A stretch of 64,000 nucleotides of DNA, taken from Caprimulgus europaeus (taxonomy: Eukaryota > Chordata > Aves > Caprimulgiformes > Caprimulgidae). The position numbers were made by a program, and so were the translations under genes. Below are positions 14,003 to 27,188 of this stretch, piece by piece; the stretch's first letter is position 1, and each line of letters starts with the position of its first letter. The DNA lies in the NCBI GenBank assembly GCA_907165065.1, contig OU015528.1, positions 31,270,515 through 31,334,514 on the forward strand, given 5' to 3'. The notes under the pieces were generated by a model that was not told the origin of the DNA, did not search any database, and saw nothing but the letters and a program-made list of their open reading frames with translations.

Positions 14003-16446
14003 GTAACACTTTAAAAATATTGTGACTAAGACTGTTATGGCAACAGCTACAAAGAAGTCTGTGCTCAGATAGTGATTTGCAACGACTGGTGTATGCTAGG
14101 GCCCTGAGAGCCCTTTGGAGTTCCGCTTTGGGAAACTGGCAATCCCATTTCTAGTTCACTTACACGAGCTTTTGTTGCAGTGTTCTTTAGTTAATGGGAT
14201 AGGCTGTTGAATATTGTGATCCTGCATGGTGTTTGACCTAATGTGTTAATGCTTTATTAATCTTGTGTCGTTAAAAGGTTTAAATACGCTGTATGTGGAG
14301 AGAAGTATGTATTTCTTGTAAAGGTAGTTATTTTACTATGGTGGAAAAATGTCTGAAAACCAAAATATTTCACAACAGTGGTTGAACAAGATTGCCTTGT
14401 TAGACAAAACAGTCCAACTTAACCGTATGAATGACATAGTAATGAAAAATGCTGTATATAGTAATGTGTCAGACGTGGTGTTTAGGATTAGTATTCATTA
14501 TTGAATATTCAAAGTAAAAAATACGATGCTTTTGCCTAGAGTCATAATTAATACAGCTTTAAACTGCCTAGATATTTACTCATCACAATCAGGAAATGGC
14601 CAAGACTGTTTATAACTTTGGTATCTGGTGAGTGTGAGTTGCAGCAGAATCTATTTCATGACCATTAAGCTATTTATTTCTCATTCCTGCTGATTTAATG
14701 CCTAATGTGTTTGGGAGGCGTTAGTTCAGGAGTTCTTGTTTTTAAGCCTGACTGTTCTGTGTGCTAACTGTTTGTTTTGCAACAGCGCGTTTCACCAAGA
14801 GGGCTTTTGCGCTATTATCGGGTACCACAGGTATTTCTCCAGGTGTTGATTTTGTACGTGGTGCACCACTTCAGAAGAGAGAGAAGTAGAATTTTAGTAA
14901 AAGTGGTGCTTTTCAGGTCTCTATCACGTACTTTGAAAAGTTTCTCTCATTTCATGCTTGGCTATGAATTATTTGTTCTTAGCAAATACATGTTCATTGT
15001 GATGTAAACAAAAAAAAATAAAAATGCAGTTTTGAGAACGTCTGAAAGAGACATCCTGTTGTACTGTCTGTGGCGTTTCCTTTGAGCTCGTGGATTTTCA
15101 TTTCTCATTGAAAAACAGAAATACCAGCCTTTTAAGTACTCCCGAGAGCTCATTCAGTCAGAATGGGCAGGTGTACATGCACAGTCTGACTTAGTTATCC
15201 TAATTGTATTATGGCCAGTGTCTGTTATGACTTCCATCAAAGGTGGTACTCCTTGCAGAAATGCTGTAGTAATTTTATTTTTTTATCCAGTTTCCATTCA
15301 GTTCCAATCTGTGTACTTTGGAATTGGACAATGCAGTGACTAATGCGTTTTTTTGTTTAAAACTTTAAATACTGTTTTTTATTCTTGACCTTCAGCTAAA
15401 GGTGCTGCTTATGAACTAACAACAAAAATGTGCAGAGTACAAGAGCACATGAAGTAGGGAAAAAAACCCGAAAACAATTGGATGTTAAATCCAGACTTGT
15501 TTTATTCTGTTTTTGTGGGTTGTGTGATATTAAAGTTATTCTTTTGGAGGGAGAGCAAACCATGGAGGGAAATCACATCAAAGTAGCAGCCCTGGGAAGG
15601 AGATGTCCTGGTGATTTGAAGACCAAAGGCTGAATCAGGTCTGCCAATCCCTTCTGTCAGGGAATGGATTAGCTTGGGAGATCTTTGCCATTCAGGAGGT
15701 GGGAATGTACTGAGGTTCTTACACAAGCCGTGGCATCAGAATACTAGCTATATGGCCAGCTTCACTTCCTTAAGCACGAGATAAATGATTTGAGGAGTTA
15801 AGATCTTGCTTTTTAAACTTTATTTTATAGTTTAAACACCTAGCCTTTTACTACAGTGTAGTGTTTTACATACTACAGAGTTCTCCCATATCTACAAATA
15901 GCCATTGCTGTGGTAAGGTTTTATTGTTCCCGGTGTTTGAGATCTCGTTAAGATTCACTTGTTCTTCCTTTACATCTTCCACCCCCACGCTCCCCCAGCC
16001 CCGGTTCTTTTTTCTCTCTAGATCCACTTGGGTCAGAAGTACACACAGTGCTGCTACAAGATTCATCAGCTTAATCCATGAGCTGATGATGTAACCCTTT
16101 AACTAACAGGTGTAACCTGTTCAATTAATAAGCAATTATGATAACAATATTTGAAGTCTTAGTTCAAGCAGACTCTTTATCTGATGTCCTGTTTTTATCT
16201 GGAACAGAGCTGGGTTTCTATTTGGTAGCTAGAGTAGTGCTGCATTTTGCTTTCAGCCTGGGATTTGTTCTGAGAGAGACACTGATCACACACCAGTGTT
16301 TGGATTTTTGTCACTGGAAGTGAAGGGCTTTGTGTTCTGTTAGTCCACAAGCACAAGATCTAAGGGGGGTGAGGAATATTTAAATTAATAAGCTAAACTG
16401 GCACTTGGCTATGCCAGTGGCATAGTCTATATCATATCACATAACA

Positions 16447-16789
16447 GCTCTGGGGAGACCTTATAGAGGCCTTCCAATACCTGAAGGGGGCCTACAGGAA
16501 AGCTGGGGAAGGACTTTTCATAAGGGCAGTTAATGACAGGACAAGGGGGAATGGCTTTAAGCTGAATGAGGATAGGTTTAGATTGGGTATTAGAAAGAAA
16601 TTCTTCACTGTGAGGGTGGTGAGACACTGAAACAGGTTGCCCAGGGAAGCTGTGGATGCCCCCTCCCTGGAAGTGCTCAAGGCCAGCCTCATCCAGGTTT
16701 AGTGGAAGGTGTCTCTGCTCATGGCAGGGGGGTTGGAGCTAGATGATCTTTAAGGTCCCTTCCAACCCAAACCATTCTATGATTCTATG
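16447..16789 (+). mobile_element. CR1 LINE, 5'-truncated 3' end
   Basis: This is a typical avian CR1 3' terminus in + orientation. It has the conserved phrases around GGTTGCCCAGGGAAGCTGTG and TGGAAGTGCTCAAGGCCAGC, then the 3' UTR core TTCCAACCCAAACCATTCTA and the terminal tandem motif ATTCTATG repeated twice at 16774-16789. Only the last few hundred bases are present, as usual for CR1 insertions that stop reverse transcription early. No intact ORF. Confidence 0.92.
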
Positions 16790-18053
16790 TCCAGTTATTA
16801 GTGAGGGTCTCTTCCTCTCTTGCTCTCTCTGGCTTTCACTTGGGCTCTCGCTCTTCTTGGATTGCTGTTTCGGTTCAGGATTGTCGCTCCTCCGGGATCA
16901 TTACCCGGGAACGGGCCGGGCTTGGTCGGGGGTGGTGAGCAGTTACACTGAGTAGCACTCATTTCCATATTTTGTTACTGTTATCATAACTGCTATTTTA
17001 ATATTAGTATTATTTTAAGTTTTTTTTAAATTTCTATTATTAAATTGTCCTTATCTCAACCTATGAGTCTCCTAATCCTTGCCCCCAATCCTCTCCCCTA
17101 TCCCCTGGGGTGGGGTGGGAGTGGGTGAACATCTGTGTTGGATGCTGGCCAAGGGCTAGCTCAGTGAAACTGTCACAGCTGAGTATAGGATCCAATGGTA
17201 AGATGTATATGTATATTATATCCTTATAGGGTAATGGTGATGTATGACTGTGTGGTAGTCCATTTGTTCCCTTCAGATAAGTTTTATTTGAACCAGCCAG
17301 TTTATGCTATCAAATAAATGGAACTGGTATGGTAGACAGCCTGGAAGATTAGCCACATCTAGAGTCTTAGTCCAGCTAAATAAAAATGGAAATTACTGAA
17401 TATTGTCTACTTTTATTTATTTCCAGTCATGTGATGTTATGTCTTGAATTACTGCTGAGCTCAACCTGATTTTGAGCACTGCAGACTTCTGCTGTACATG
17501 ATGGCAGTTTTCCTTCTTCTACTTAGCTAATATGGGTACTTCTCGTAAGCTGACTGCTGCTTCCTCTGTGAAAGCTCACCTTTGTCATGACAAGAGTCCC
17601 GCTAGCAGCTACCTATGTGTCCTGCATAGAGTAAGCTCTTTTTTTCTCCCTAGGGTATACACTAGGGCACCTCTTTTCAGAGTTTGGCTGCCACGTTCAG
17701 GCTTTGTATAGATCGTTGTTCAGCAGTTCTGCTGCTCTTAGTGCAGCAAACAGTGATAGATCAATTTGTGGTGAATGGTTAAAAGGACACAGGCACAGCA
17801 GGAGCCCAGTTTAAAATATGAAAAATCCCTGTGTGATCTTTATCTTGGCTTCGTTACTGTCTTTGCTCTTATGATTGAGGGTCTGTCTTTTAAGAGTTCT
17901 CCTATCAGTGCTTTCCATTTGAATGTTATCTTTGGATGCTGTAAACTGTTCATAATATTAGTGTATTACTATAGTGCCTAGAAGAGGCAGGGCAATCTTT
18001 GCAGTAAACTGGCTAACCTAGTAACTTGGGCTTTAAACTAAATAGCTTGGGGG

Positions 18054-19191
18054 GTGGGGGTCCAAAGTAGCAATGCCCAAGTCATTGCAGTAGACTGGGG
18101 AATGGGACAGGCCAACTGTCAGAGTGACAAGTCTGCCTTAGCTGCCTCCCATGACTGGAGCCAGAGGGTCAGTCACCTCAAGGGTGTGCACAACTACAGG
18201 AGTTCCTCTTGCACCTCCTTGGGGATACCTGGATGCTCCACTTCCTTCTCCTCTCTTAAGTGCTTGTATACCAATGCTCACAGCATGGGGAATAAACAGG
18301 AAGAACTAGAGACCTGCGTGCAGTCGCAGCACCACAATCTCATTGGGATCATGGAGACATGTTGGGACAGCTCCTATGATTGGAGCTGTCTCCTATTACT
18401 GTCATGGATGGATATGTCTTCTTTAGGAAAGACAGGCTGGGAAGATGAGGTGGAGGGGATGTTCTTTGTGTGAGAGAGCAACTAGAATGTATCCAGCCCC
18501 ACCTAGAGATGGATGATGGAGCAGAGAGCTTATGGGTGAAAATTAAGGGGCAGGCTAACATAGGTGACACTGTTGGGTGTTTACTGTAGGCCAGCTGATC
18601 AGGATGAGGAGGTGGATGAGGCCTTCTACAGGCAGCTGAGAGCAGCCTCAAGATCGCAGACCCTGGTCCTCATGGCGGACTTCAATCACCCCGGTATGTG
18701 TTGGAAAAGCAACACAGCCAGGCACACGCAGTCCAAGAGGTTCCTACAATGCATAGAGGTTAACTTCCTGATGCAGGTGGTGGAAGAGCTGACGAGGAGA
18801 GGTGTGCTTCTGGACAACTTGTTAGTTCTTACTAACAAGGAAGGGCTGGTTGGGGATGTGAAGGTTGGGGGTGCAGCCTGGGTGCAGTAACCGTAAGATA
18901 GTAGAGTTCAGGATCTCGTGTGGGAGATGTAAACCAATAAGTAGGGCTGCAACCCTGGACTTTAGGAGAGCCAACTTTGACCTCTTCAAGGACCCCATTA
19001 GGGGTATCCCGTGGACTAGAGTGTTGGAAGGTAAGGAGGCCCAAGAGAGTTGGTTAATGTTCAAGTACCACTTCCTCCAAGCCCAAGACCGGTGCATGCC
19101 TAAGAAAGAAATCGGGCAAGAGTGGCAGGAAAGCTGTGTAGAAGAGCAAGGAGCTCAGGGGAAATCTCAAAGGGAAGAGGAAAGTCTGTGA
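18054..19191 (+). mobile_element. Decayed CR1 ORF2 endonuclease fragment
   Basis: Translated pieces match the apurinic-type endonuclease domain of CR1 ORF2. At 18054-18473 the piece includes CLYTNAHSMGNKQEELE and, further on, MET-W-D. At 18564-18890 it includes GVYCRPADQDEEVDEAF and the ADFNHP active-site motif near 18674-18691. At 18865-19191 it includes LDFRRANFDLF. In-frame stops lie between the first two pieces (for example after 18473), and a frameshift near 18875 separates the last. No reverse transcriptase follows and no CR1 3' tail is attached, so both ends are missing. Non-functional. Confidence 0.88.
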
Positions 19192-20762
19192 AATGTGGGA
19201 GTAGATTTGAGTGTTTCTAGAAGGGTGATGCAGCTAAAATACAGACAGCTTTTTTTTAAGAAGCAGTAAAGAATTCAAAAGAGAAATTCTGGTATTTCCT
19301 GTCTTTTTACTTAAAATAATGAAGACTGCTATTTTCAGGGCTGATAGATGTTACAGTTCAAACACATTTTCTATCTATTTAAACATATCTATTAAAATAT
19401 GATAGTTTTATAAAAAAAAGTTATGAAATAGTTTGCTTATATCATCAACCCTTATGTCACCTATTCACAACAGTGAATTCAAATGATATTGGGGAAAAAT
19501 TGTCAGTAAGAGCTCTCTAAACTGAGGCAGCTGAAAAACTGACTTGATGTTAAAGAAAGATTCAGCTGGTTTTAGAATTTTCTAATCCTTGTGACAGATT
19601 GTTCTGCTGTTCAAAATTGGCATGGCCAAGGACTATTCAAACTGCAATGGTGTACTGATTTAGAAATATAAAAGCTCTTTACAATGCACACAAAGATGAT
19701 CTGTAATGAAGGAATTGCTCAGCTTGACATATGACTTGGTATCTTAATACCAAAGCACAGAGATTTAGTCTACTGATTCAAAGTGGTTTCTACCTGAATA
19801 AGTGCAATCTGGAGACAGAGGTCATGCAAAATTGCTCATTTAATTTGAGCACTGAGTAATTGCAGAGGGGAAAATAAAGGCAGGATTATTTTATTTAGGC
19901 TATTTAAAAGATAGAGCTCTGGAATAACTTATTTCCTGTAATAACTTGTTTGTTTGTTTTTCTGGATTTTTAAGGTTCAGGAGCTTTAAGAAGCAATGTT
20001 TTAGAATTGTTCTTGATATAAACACAGTATGTCACTGGGTGGAATAAGTACTTGACCCCAAACTTACAGGGAAAAAAAAAAAAATAGATCTGTTAGTTGA
20101 TGTTGAAAATACTTGGACTGTAAAATTATTGAGAACTTGTTTCCAAGGTCATGTAGAAAAAGGCTGAACTAAAGTCTCATTTTGGGTATCAGTGCTTCCA
20201 GTGTTGTTGCTTCCTCTGTTAACAGGAAGCACATTATCCAGCTAACATTGGTTTTTTTGTTTTGTTTGTTTTAAATGAAGAAAAAACTCTAATGGAAAGC
20301 ATTGGGTTCTCCACGCACTGAGCACACTTTGACAGGACAAATTTTGGAAAACGTACAGTTTCTGTTTTGGGATTAGTCTGCTTGTGGAATGGTGGGAGGG
20401 GAGGAAAAAAGTACTTTTCTTTTTGCAGGGAGAAACACTCTTGCTTCTGCAGAAGTCGCTAGCTTGGAAGTGTGTGTTACAGTGTCCAGTCTCTGAATCC
20501 TTATGTGGGTGGTGTTTGGCACCTTTGGCAACATCAAAATTATGGTTTACAGGTTAACTGGGATCATTCTTGTTTCTGCAGCTGTGGCTTTACAGCTCCT
20601 TTACAGCACTGGAAAGTTGCTTTTTTCATTTATGAAATCAAATTATCTGTATGCTCAGAAATAGATTATGGCATTACAACAATTCTGTTAAAGATGTTAA
20701 CTTAATATTCAGTAGTGTCAATAAGGAAACACAATGGTAGAATTTTATATTTTTTAGGAAGA

Positions 20763-21720
20763 TGTGGTGGTTTGACCCACAGTGGGACCATGTGGTCCTG
20801 CACTCACTCCCCCAACCTGGTGAGATGGGAGGGGAGACACAACAAAGGGAGCACAAGATTAAGAATGAAGGACTTGGACGGCTCACTCACCACTTATGGT
20901 CATGGGCAAAACAGACTCAAACTTGGGGAAGAAAAATCAATTTAATTAATTACAAATCATATAACTAGACATAACAACCCCATCTTACAACACCTTCCCC
21001 CACCCCTCCCTTCTTCCCGAGCTCAAATCACTTTGCTCCTGATTTCTCTACCTTCCCCACCAACAGCACAGGGGACAGGGAATGGGGGTTCAGTCAGTTC
21101 ACCTCTGCCACTCTTCCTGGCATGGAGGTCCAGGGACAAGAGGTTCCAACACAAGCTTCCCATAGAGTCACAGATCTTTTCGGGCTCAGCTCCCAGCCCT
21201 GGCGTGGGGACATCCAAGGGCTGCAGACTCACCCTCCACTCTGGGGGTCCACCCCCACTCTGGCAGCGAGCGAATCTTGGGGTCCCAATTCCAGTCATAC
21301 TTGCCCTCAGGCTCAGCTTTTCTGTTCCAGCGTGGAGTCCTCCATGGCCTACACATGGGTTTCTGCTCCACTGTTGAATCTCCATGGGCTGCAGGGGACT
21401 TTGTCTTCTCATACTCCATGCGGTACAACTGGGTGCGGGTCTCTGTCTGTCCCTCTGGCAACAAAGCTCTCTCTGTCTGTCCTTTGTTTTGGCCGTTGGT
21501 CGTCTTTTGCTAGGTCAATGGTCTCTCCTTCAGGTTGTCTCCACCTTCTTCTTTTCAGGACAGTCCTTCCCCTCACAAATATGGATTCGCAGAGGTGTTT
21601 CTCTAGTGCTCATTGGCTCAGCCTGGGCTGGGGGGAGCCAAGGGAGCTTTTTGCTCTCACGAGGTGGCCCTTCACCCACTACCAAAAAAACCCCTGCCCT
21701 CGCACCCCGAAATCAACACA
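20763..21720 (+). mobile_element. Solo LTR of an avian endogenous retrovirus (first copy)
   Basis: This is a 958-bp element starting TGTGGTGGTTTGACCC and ending CCCCGAAATCAACACA. It shares order and many blocks with the second copy at 42370-43353: the CTCACTCACCA box, GGGCAAAACAGACTCA, the CACCTTCCCCCA and CTCCCTTCTTCCCG stretches, CTCCATGGGCTGCAGG modules, and the terminal CTACCAAAA. No gag, pol or env sequence is attached, so it is a solo LTR. The 228-codon ORF across it is a by-product of GC-rich sequence. Flanks GAAGA and GAAGG may be an imperfect 5-bp target duplication. The ERVL-like assignment rests on memory of similar avian LTRs. Confidence 0.8.
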
Positions 21721-24700
21721 GAAGGGAATTGAGAACAAAGTATATTTTGAGGATATACTTCAGAATATTAGTATGGCACTAATAATCCATGCTGCTTCTT
21801 TATTTTGAATAATTTCCAACTCTGGTCCCCAACCTCAGAAAGGACATGGCAGAGCTGCAGAAAGGTTTGGGGCGTAGTAATATGATCAAAAGCATAGTAT
21901 GGCTTTCATAGCAAGGAAGAATAGGACTCTAGAGTGTGAAAGAGTGAGGACTGAAGGACAGATTGAGAAATGAAGTAAAGGCATGAGTATTATGGAGAAG
22001 GTGCATAGGGTCTGATTACTCAATGTCTCATCTAATACAAAGAGGAGTTTCTCAAGTTAACAAGTGGCAAGTTCAGAGTAAGCAGAGAAACTGATTTTTC
22101 ACACATGCACTTTTAAGTTGTGGAACTCTTTGTGACTGTATATTGCTGAAGCTAAAGCTTGCTTGGGGTTATGTGGGACTAGACTAATTGGTAGGGAAAA
22201 AACATACTGGAGCTGATAATTTAGGGGAAAAGAAATAGCCAGCCACTTCTGTCTGTCTTGGGAAGCTTTTGAGGTACAGATTTGTGTATACTGGGAGAGT
22301 ATTCTGTTGAACTATCAGCATATACTTTATATTCCTATGCTCTGAAACTCATTTTTGCCACTGTTCTGTTGATTCTCCCTTCCAGTTAGGGACAGGTGTT
22401 TCTGAAAAGAATAAAACTTCTTGCTGTGGCTGGAGGCAGGATTCCAGGGTAGGTGAATCTGGTAGGTTTGTCCTAGTGTGACTATTCCTGCATACTTCAG
22501 TTTTGATGTTATCTGTTGAAGTGTATTGAATACTGAAACTGCAAGGATGGTAACACTGTTGAGGGTAAGGCAAGACGGCATTTAGGAGGCAGCTGTAGCG
22601 AAAGAATTGTCTACCTTTTGGCATCCTAATTTGGTGACCAGAAGGTAACAGAATCCCTTATTTTGGTACCATGTTAGTGATGTGGTTGTAGTTTATGTCC
22701 TAAGCAAAGGTATTTTTATTTGTGCATGTCTTCTCTCTAGGTATGACTGCCTGTAAAGCTATGTCAGTCTTTGGAACTTGTAACATTGAGACTCAATAAA
22801 AGCTGACTTGTGTGTTCATGAATACCTGCAATTAGATTGCAACTTCATGTCTGTGAAACCATGCTTTGAAAAAGAGTAGCAGTCCCACTTTGTGCTCTTA
22901 CTGAAGCAAACTAAACCCCCTTGTAGATACTGTGTCTGTCTGCAATTGTTACCAGTATGTTAGGGAAGAAAATGGCTGGTGGGGGGGAGGTGATGGTGAG
23001 TGGTTTAATTGTTACTTTAGAGATGAAAGCTTCTGTGTTCTAGTGAAAATTACCCTTGTATGTTGACGCTGCACTTGTATTCCTAAAATTGAGCATCTCC
23101 GTGAGACGGCTTGGTCTGTGCATTTGTGTTGGCAGCTTTGGCTGGAATGCTTTGGAGCTGTGCTGTGACCCTTAGCTTTGTATTGGTGACTTGTTGTTTG
23201 AGACAGACTAGTTAGTGGTTCTGAGGAATTCTAGTAGTCTAAGTCATCATTTGCAGCTTGTCCCAACAGCAATATGTGGAAATAAGTTCCTTCTGAGGGT
23301 CATTAGTAGTCTTTTCAGTGAACCAGAGCAACATTTCTATGCCACTTTAATTTCTTTCACGGGCTTTTTGATAAACTTACTGTCTTGTTCTTGATTAACT
23401 AGCATTTAAATAAGGTCACGTCTTAAAAATGGAATCAAGATAGCCTATCCCCTCCTGTTCTGAAATCAAGTTTCTTGTGAAGATGATATCCCTTAGTGTG
23501 CTTACTTTTTGTTTCCTTCCATGTGTGACAAAAGAATCTTTTTATGGTTGCACCTTGCCAGGAATAAAGCTCTTCTCCCAGTGCATCAAACTTTGAAGCA
23601 GAATGTGTAGCTGTTACGGTGTTTTGGGGGAGTTGGCGTGGTTCCCTCTGTCAAGTTTTTAAGGTTTTTCTTCCATGGAAATACTTGTGCTTTTTTGGTC
23701 TGCAGCCAGTATTCACGTGTGGCCGGGTAAAACTGCCGTGCTTCTCACAGTTTGCTGCTGTCTGGGCAGTTCTGATGGGTGATGAGATTGCCATGTCCAG
23801 GTCGATTGTTGCATCCCTCCTTTTTTGTGGGCAGAGGGTGTGGTTGTCTGAGCTGGAGAAAAGATCTCTGGGGTCAGCAGTTAGGAAATTCCATCTTGAG
23901 AAAGTTATCTCTGTAGTGTTTGACTCTGTCATATGAGTAGATGACATTTTTTTCTTGGAAGCTCATAAAAATGTGAGCTTGATAGACAACTTTCAAGGCT
24001 GGTTGCTGTGGTGTGGTGGAGGTGTTGAACCCTTTTTGAGGAGGAGCCTTGGGAGTATGATACGTCATTAAACTAATGCTGAGTTTGGTAGAACAAGAAC
24101 TTGTTACTTTTAAAACTATACTTAGATGTTTTAGGAACCATCAAGAAGCCTTTTGAACCCATGATGTTGATGTAATGTATTGAAATACTTTAGGCCTATT
24201 GGAGTAGATGAGAACTTTCCATCTGTGGCTGGAGCAAGTGGGAGGATTTGGTAAGAGCTTAGATCCTGGACAACAGAAAGAAGGGTGGATTCAGAACAGA
24301 GGGATTATTGAAGTAGTTAAGGAGTGGCCTTGTTAACTCAAGTTAATCAAGGTGATGTGGTAACTAGATGCAGATTGATTAACAGTTGTTAATTGCGTGT
24401 GCAGCTGATAAGTTGCTGCAGTTGCATATAGCGTACTTGCCTTTCAAGGCATCATCAGGCATCCTAAACTGTATTAACATCCTATATAAAATGTATCTCA
24501 CTTGTTGGTTACCTTGCCATAAAATCACAAACTTGAGAGGGTTTTAATGGGAATCCCATAGTGTGAGTTAAAAGAATGAATTACAAGGATTGTTAAATTG
24601 TTGCGATAGATAATTTTGGAGGAGAGTCTTTTTTTTTTTTTTTCCTGTGTGTGTCTCTTTAGCCACTATGTATTTATGAAGGAGAGGCAAACATTGACAT

Positions 24701-27150
24701 TTAATCCAGAATGCTTCATAAATTCAGTGTTTTAATTTATCCAAACGTGAAGCTGCTCACGTGTGAGATTGACTTGACACTGGGATTGCGATGCTGGGCA
24801 GGTCCGAGTATAGCACCACCGTTGCCTTCACTTCATTGCTGTGCTGTCCTAGTGTGTGTATAGTTGCAGCTGCCAGCTTTCAGTTTGCATCTTTGCAGGC
24901 ATGGAAGTATTGCAATTGTTTGTTCCCTTGGCCTTTCATCAGTGCTAAAATCTGTTTGTCAGGTATACTGAAATCTACACTGTCTCACGCCTGCAACCCC
25001 TTCAATCTAAACCCTTATAATCAAGATTTCATGTGTGCTCAATAAGATTGACCTTGGGAAGAGACCATAATAAGATAATTATCCTGTCTGGATAACTAAA
25101 GATCAAACTGGGAGGTTGGCAGTCATCTAGAGGCTCGTCTGTGTTTCTCTAATCCTATTTTAGGCTATCTAGATTAAAAGTTTAGTGTACTGGGAATGTT
25201 CTGCTGAGTGAATGAATGAAATGCATAAAAGCTTTGTAAAGTTGGAGGCTTGATAATCTGGTAGGCAATGTCTGAGAATTTGCTCCTACAGAATGAATTA
25301 ATGAAGTGCTATAGAGTTTGGTTTACAGGAGTTCTTGAACATCTGCTTCTATCAGTTTTAATGAGTCTGGTGTCTGAATCAAGTATTCTGATGTCCCTGA
25401 AAACTGATTTCTGTGTTTGGGTGTGGGATTTTTTTGGTTTGCTTTGTTTTTTTTTGTGTGTGTGTTTGTTTTTTTGTTTGCTTTTTTATTTTTCCATTTG
25501 CTGTGTCAGAGGAAGCTGAGGTGCTTATTGCTGTTGGGTAGGTAAGACACTTCATTTCCTTCTGAGCTCAGGCACAGGGACAAACTGTTGTTTGCAGAGT
25601 TTCAGAGTGAAGCTTTCTTCACCACTCGGAAAGCATTTTCATTGCCCCACTGTTTCACACATCATTTGTTGGTGTAATTGTACAAGTGCATTCCTTACCA
25701 TTGCTACATGTAGAAGCAATGAAATGGTAATCATTTCCCCTTCAAACTTGCCTTTTCAAAATAAGGTGAAGCGGGTCAGCATCTGTCTGCTGCCAGCCGT
25801 GCAGTGGAAGTTTGTGCATGTAGTAACAATTACATTGTTTCACAAATAATTCTCTTCCTTTGTTGTAAAGTCTTTTTTTTTCCTTCCCCCCCCCCCGCCC
25901 CAGTCACTTAAAAAGATGTTACCACACTTGGCAAAGGTTAGGGGACCCCTGGTTATAAGTTGGTCCTTGAGGGTTTTTTTTTTTGTAACCTCCATTTTTC
26001 CTAAATGAGAAATCTTGTGAATTTAATGTAAGGTGTCCCTCTTTATTTATCTGATTTTTCCTGTTGATAACTAAATTAACCGATCAGCTTTCAAAATGCA
26101 CACAATTCTTTGCAGGCCGAGATTTCTTCCAGGTTCTCTTTGCAAATGCATCAGGTGCTGAAGTGGTGGAAAGTTCTGTTCTTTTGGAAGAACTCTGCTT
26201 TTTGTAGCCGTGTGCCCCTTCAGGTGCTACCTGTTCTTGATGCGCTTTCAACATCAGTGTGATGATATTTACAACCTAGAGCTTCAGTTTTGTGTCAGGT
26301 TTCCCAGGATAGCTTTTTTCTTTTGTTTTTGTGCTTGATGAAGTAAGGTCAGTAGAAGCTTCATTTTCTGTTTGAATAGCACATGGGACTGCTAATTCCT
26401 GTGCAAGCTCAAACTGTGGGTGAAAGAGTTTGTGGCCTAGGCAAGCCAATGTGCTTTAGTGGCGATTGCTTCCTTCTTTGGTAACTTTTCAGTTACCAGC
26501 TGGTCGGTCCGAAGTGGAAGCATAGCACAAATTACTTGTCTGACTTCAGCTTCCTTGAAGAATATGTCTTTGTAGGCAAGAAGCATATAATAGATAAACT
26601 TGTGCCTTCGGGGGCTGTGGAAACTTTTATTTAGGAAAAGGAAAGAACGGCCATTGAGTCACACTGCACTTTCCACCTGAGCTCTCAGTTTGTCATCTCT
26701 TGCTCTTGTCAAAACAGAAAACGCTGATGAGTTGTACGGTTTTGTGTTATTTGTATGGATTATTGCTTAGCAAAAAAGTAGTTCCATTTTTTAATGTCTA
26801 GTTTAAAAAAGGGGAAACCTTGAAATTATGATTTCAATGCAGTTGAGTCATTAAAGCAAGAGTTTGGTAAACGGCAAGCATGGTTTTGTTTGCATGGAAG
26901 TAGCTATGAAGTTTGCAGATAAGCAAGATTCTGGTTTGACCGAAATGCTAGTATAGCACACTATCAAATGCAGAGTTATGTCATGGGTTAATAGCTGCCC
27001 AATTGTTATTTGTCATGTTATGAACGTCTTTATTTTTATCTAAAGATTACAGTGTTGTTGTAAAGCTGCAGTGTTGGTTATACTTTTTAATTATTTTCAG
27101 GCTCTAGAATGAATTATTTTTCTCTCTTTTTTTTTTTTTTTTTTTGACAG

Positions 27151-27188
27151 TCAAGGATCCCTTCAGTGAAGAACTACAAAAAATAGAC
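27151..27188 (+). CDS. LEMD3: LEMD3 exon 2, copy B
   Basis: Same 38 bases as 11493-11530, with a slightly longer T tract before TGACAG and the same GTAAGT donor. If spliced after exon 3 copy A, the junction codon is G|TC (Val) and the frame continues, giving a second KDPFSEELQKID. If spliced directly after exon 1 it gives the normal single-copy protein. Nothing in the sequence shows that this copy is dead. Confidence 0.9.

Larger units (their letters stand above)
7393..14978 (+). repeat. Duplicon copy A (LEMD3 exons 2-3 with introns)
   Basis: This 7.6-kb block is repeated in the same orientation at 23079-29947. Homology starts sharply at ATTCCTAAAATTGAGCATCT and ends at GCTATGAATTATTTGTTC; the outer flanks are unrelated. 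It carries the end of intron 1, exon 2, intron 2, exon 3 and part of intron 3. It is the longer copy: 12031-12760 and a 32-bp piece near 8391-8422 are absent from copy B. Long stretches are identical to copy B (for example 9137-9391 and 9937-10194 translate identically), while the left edge is more diverged (about ten substitutions by hand count in the first 390 bp). Confidence 0.95.
14979..23078 (+). other. 8.1-kb spacer between the two duplicons
   Basis: This sequence separates duplicon A from duplicon B and has no counterpart in either outer flank that I can see. It contains no LEMD3 exon. It is richer in transposons than the duplicons: a CR1 3' end at 16447-16789, a decayed CR1 endonuclease segment at about 18054-19191 and a solo LTR at 20763-21720. 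The rest (14979-16446, 16790-18053, 19192-20762, 21721-23078) shows no gene. In a spliced transcript using both exon pairs it would be part of the intron between exon 3A and exon 2B. Confidence 0.8.

Noticed and set aside
21122-21808. 228-codon ORF and overlapping ORFs
   Set aside because: They lie within the solo LTR and are not conserved as frames in the related LTR at 42370-43353.
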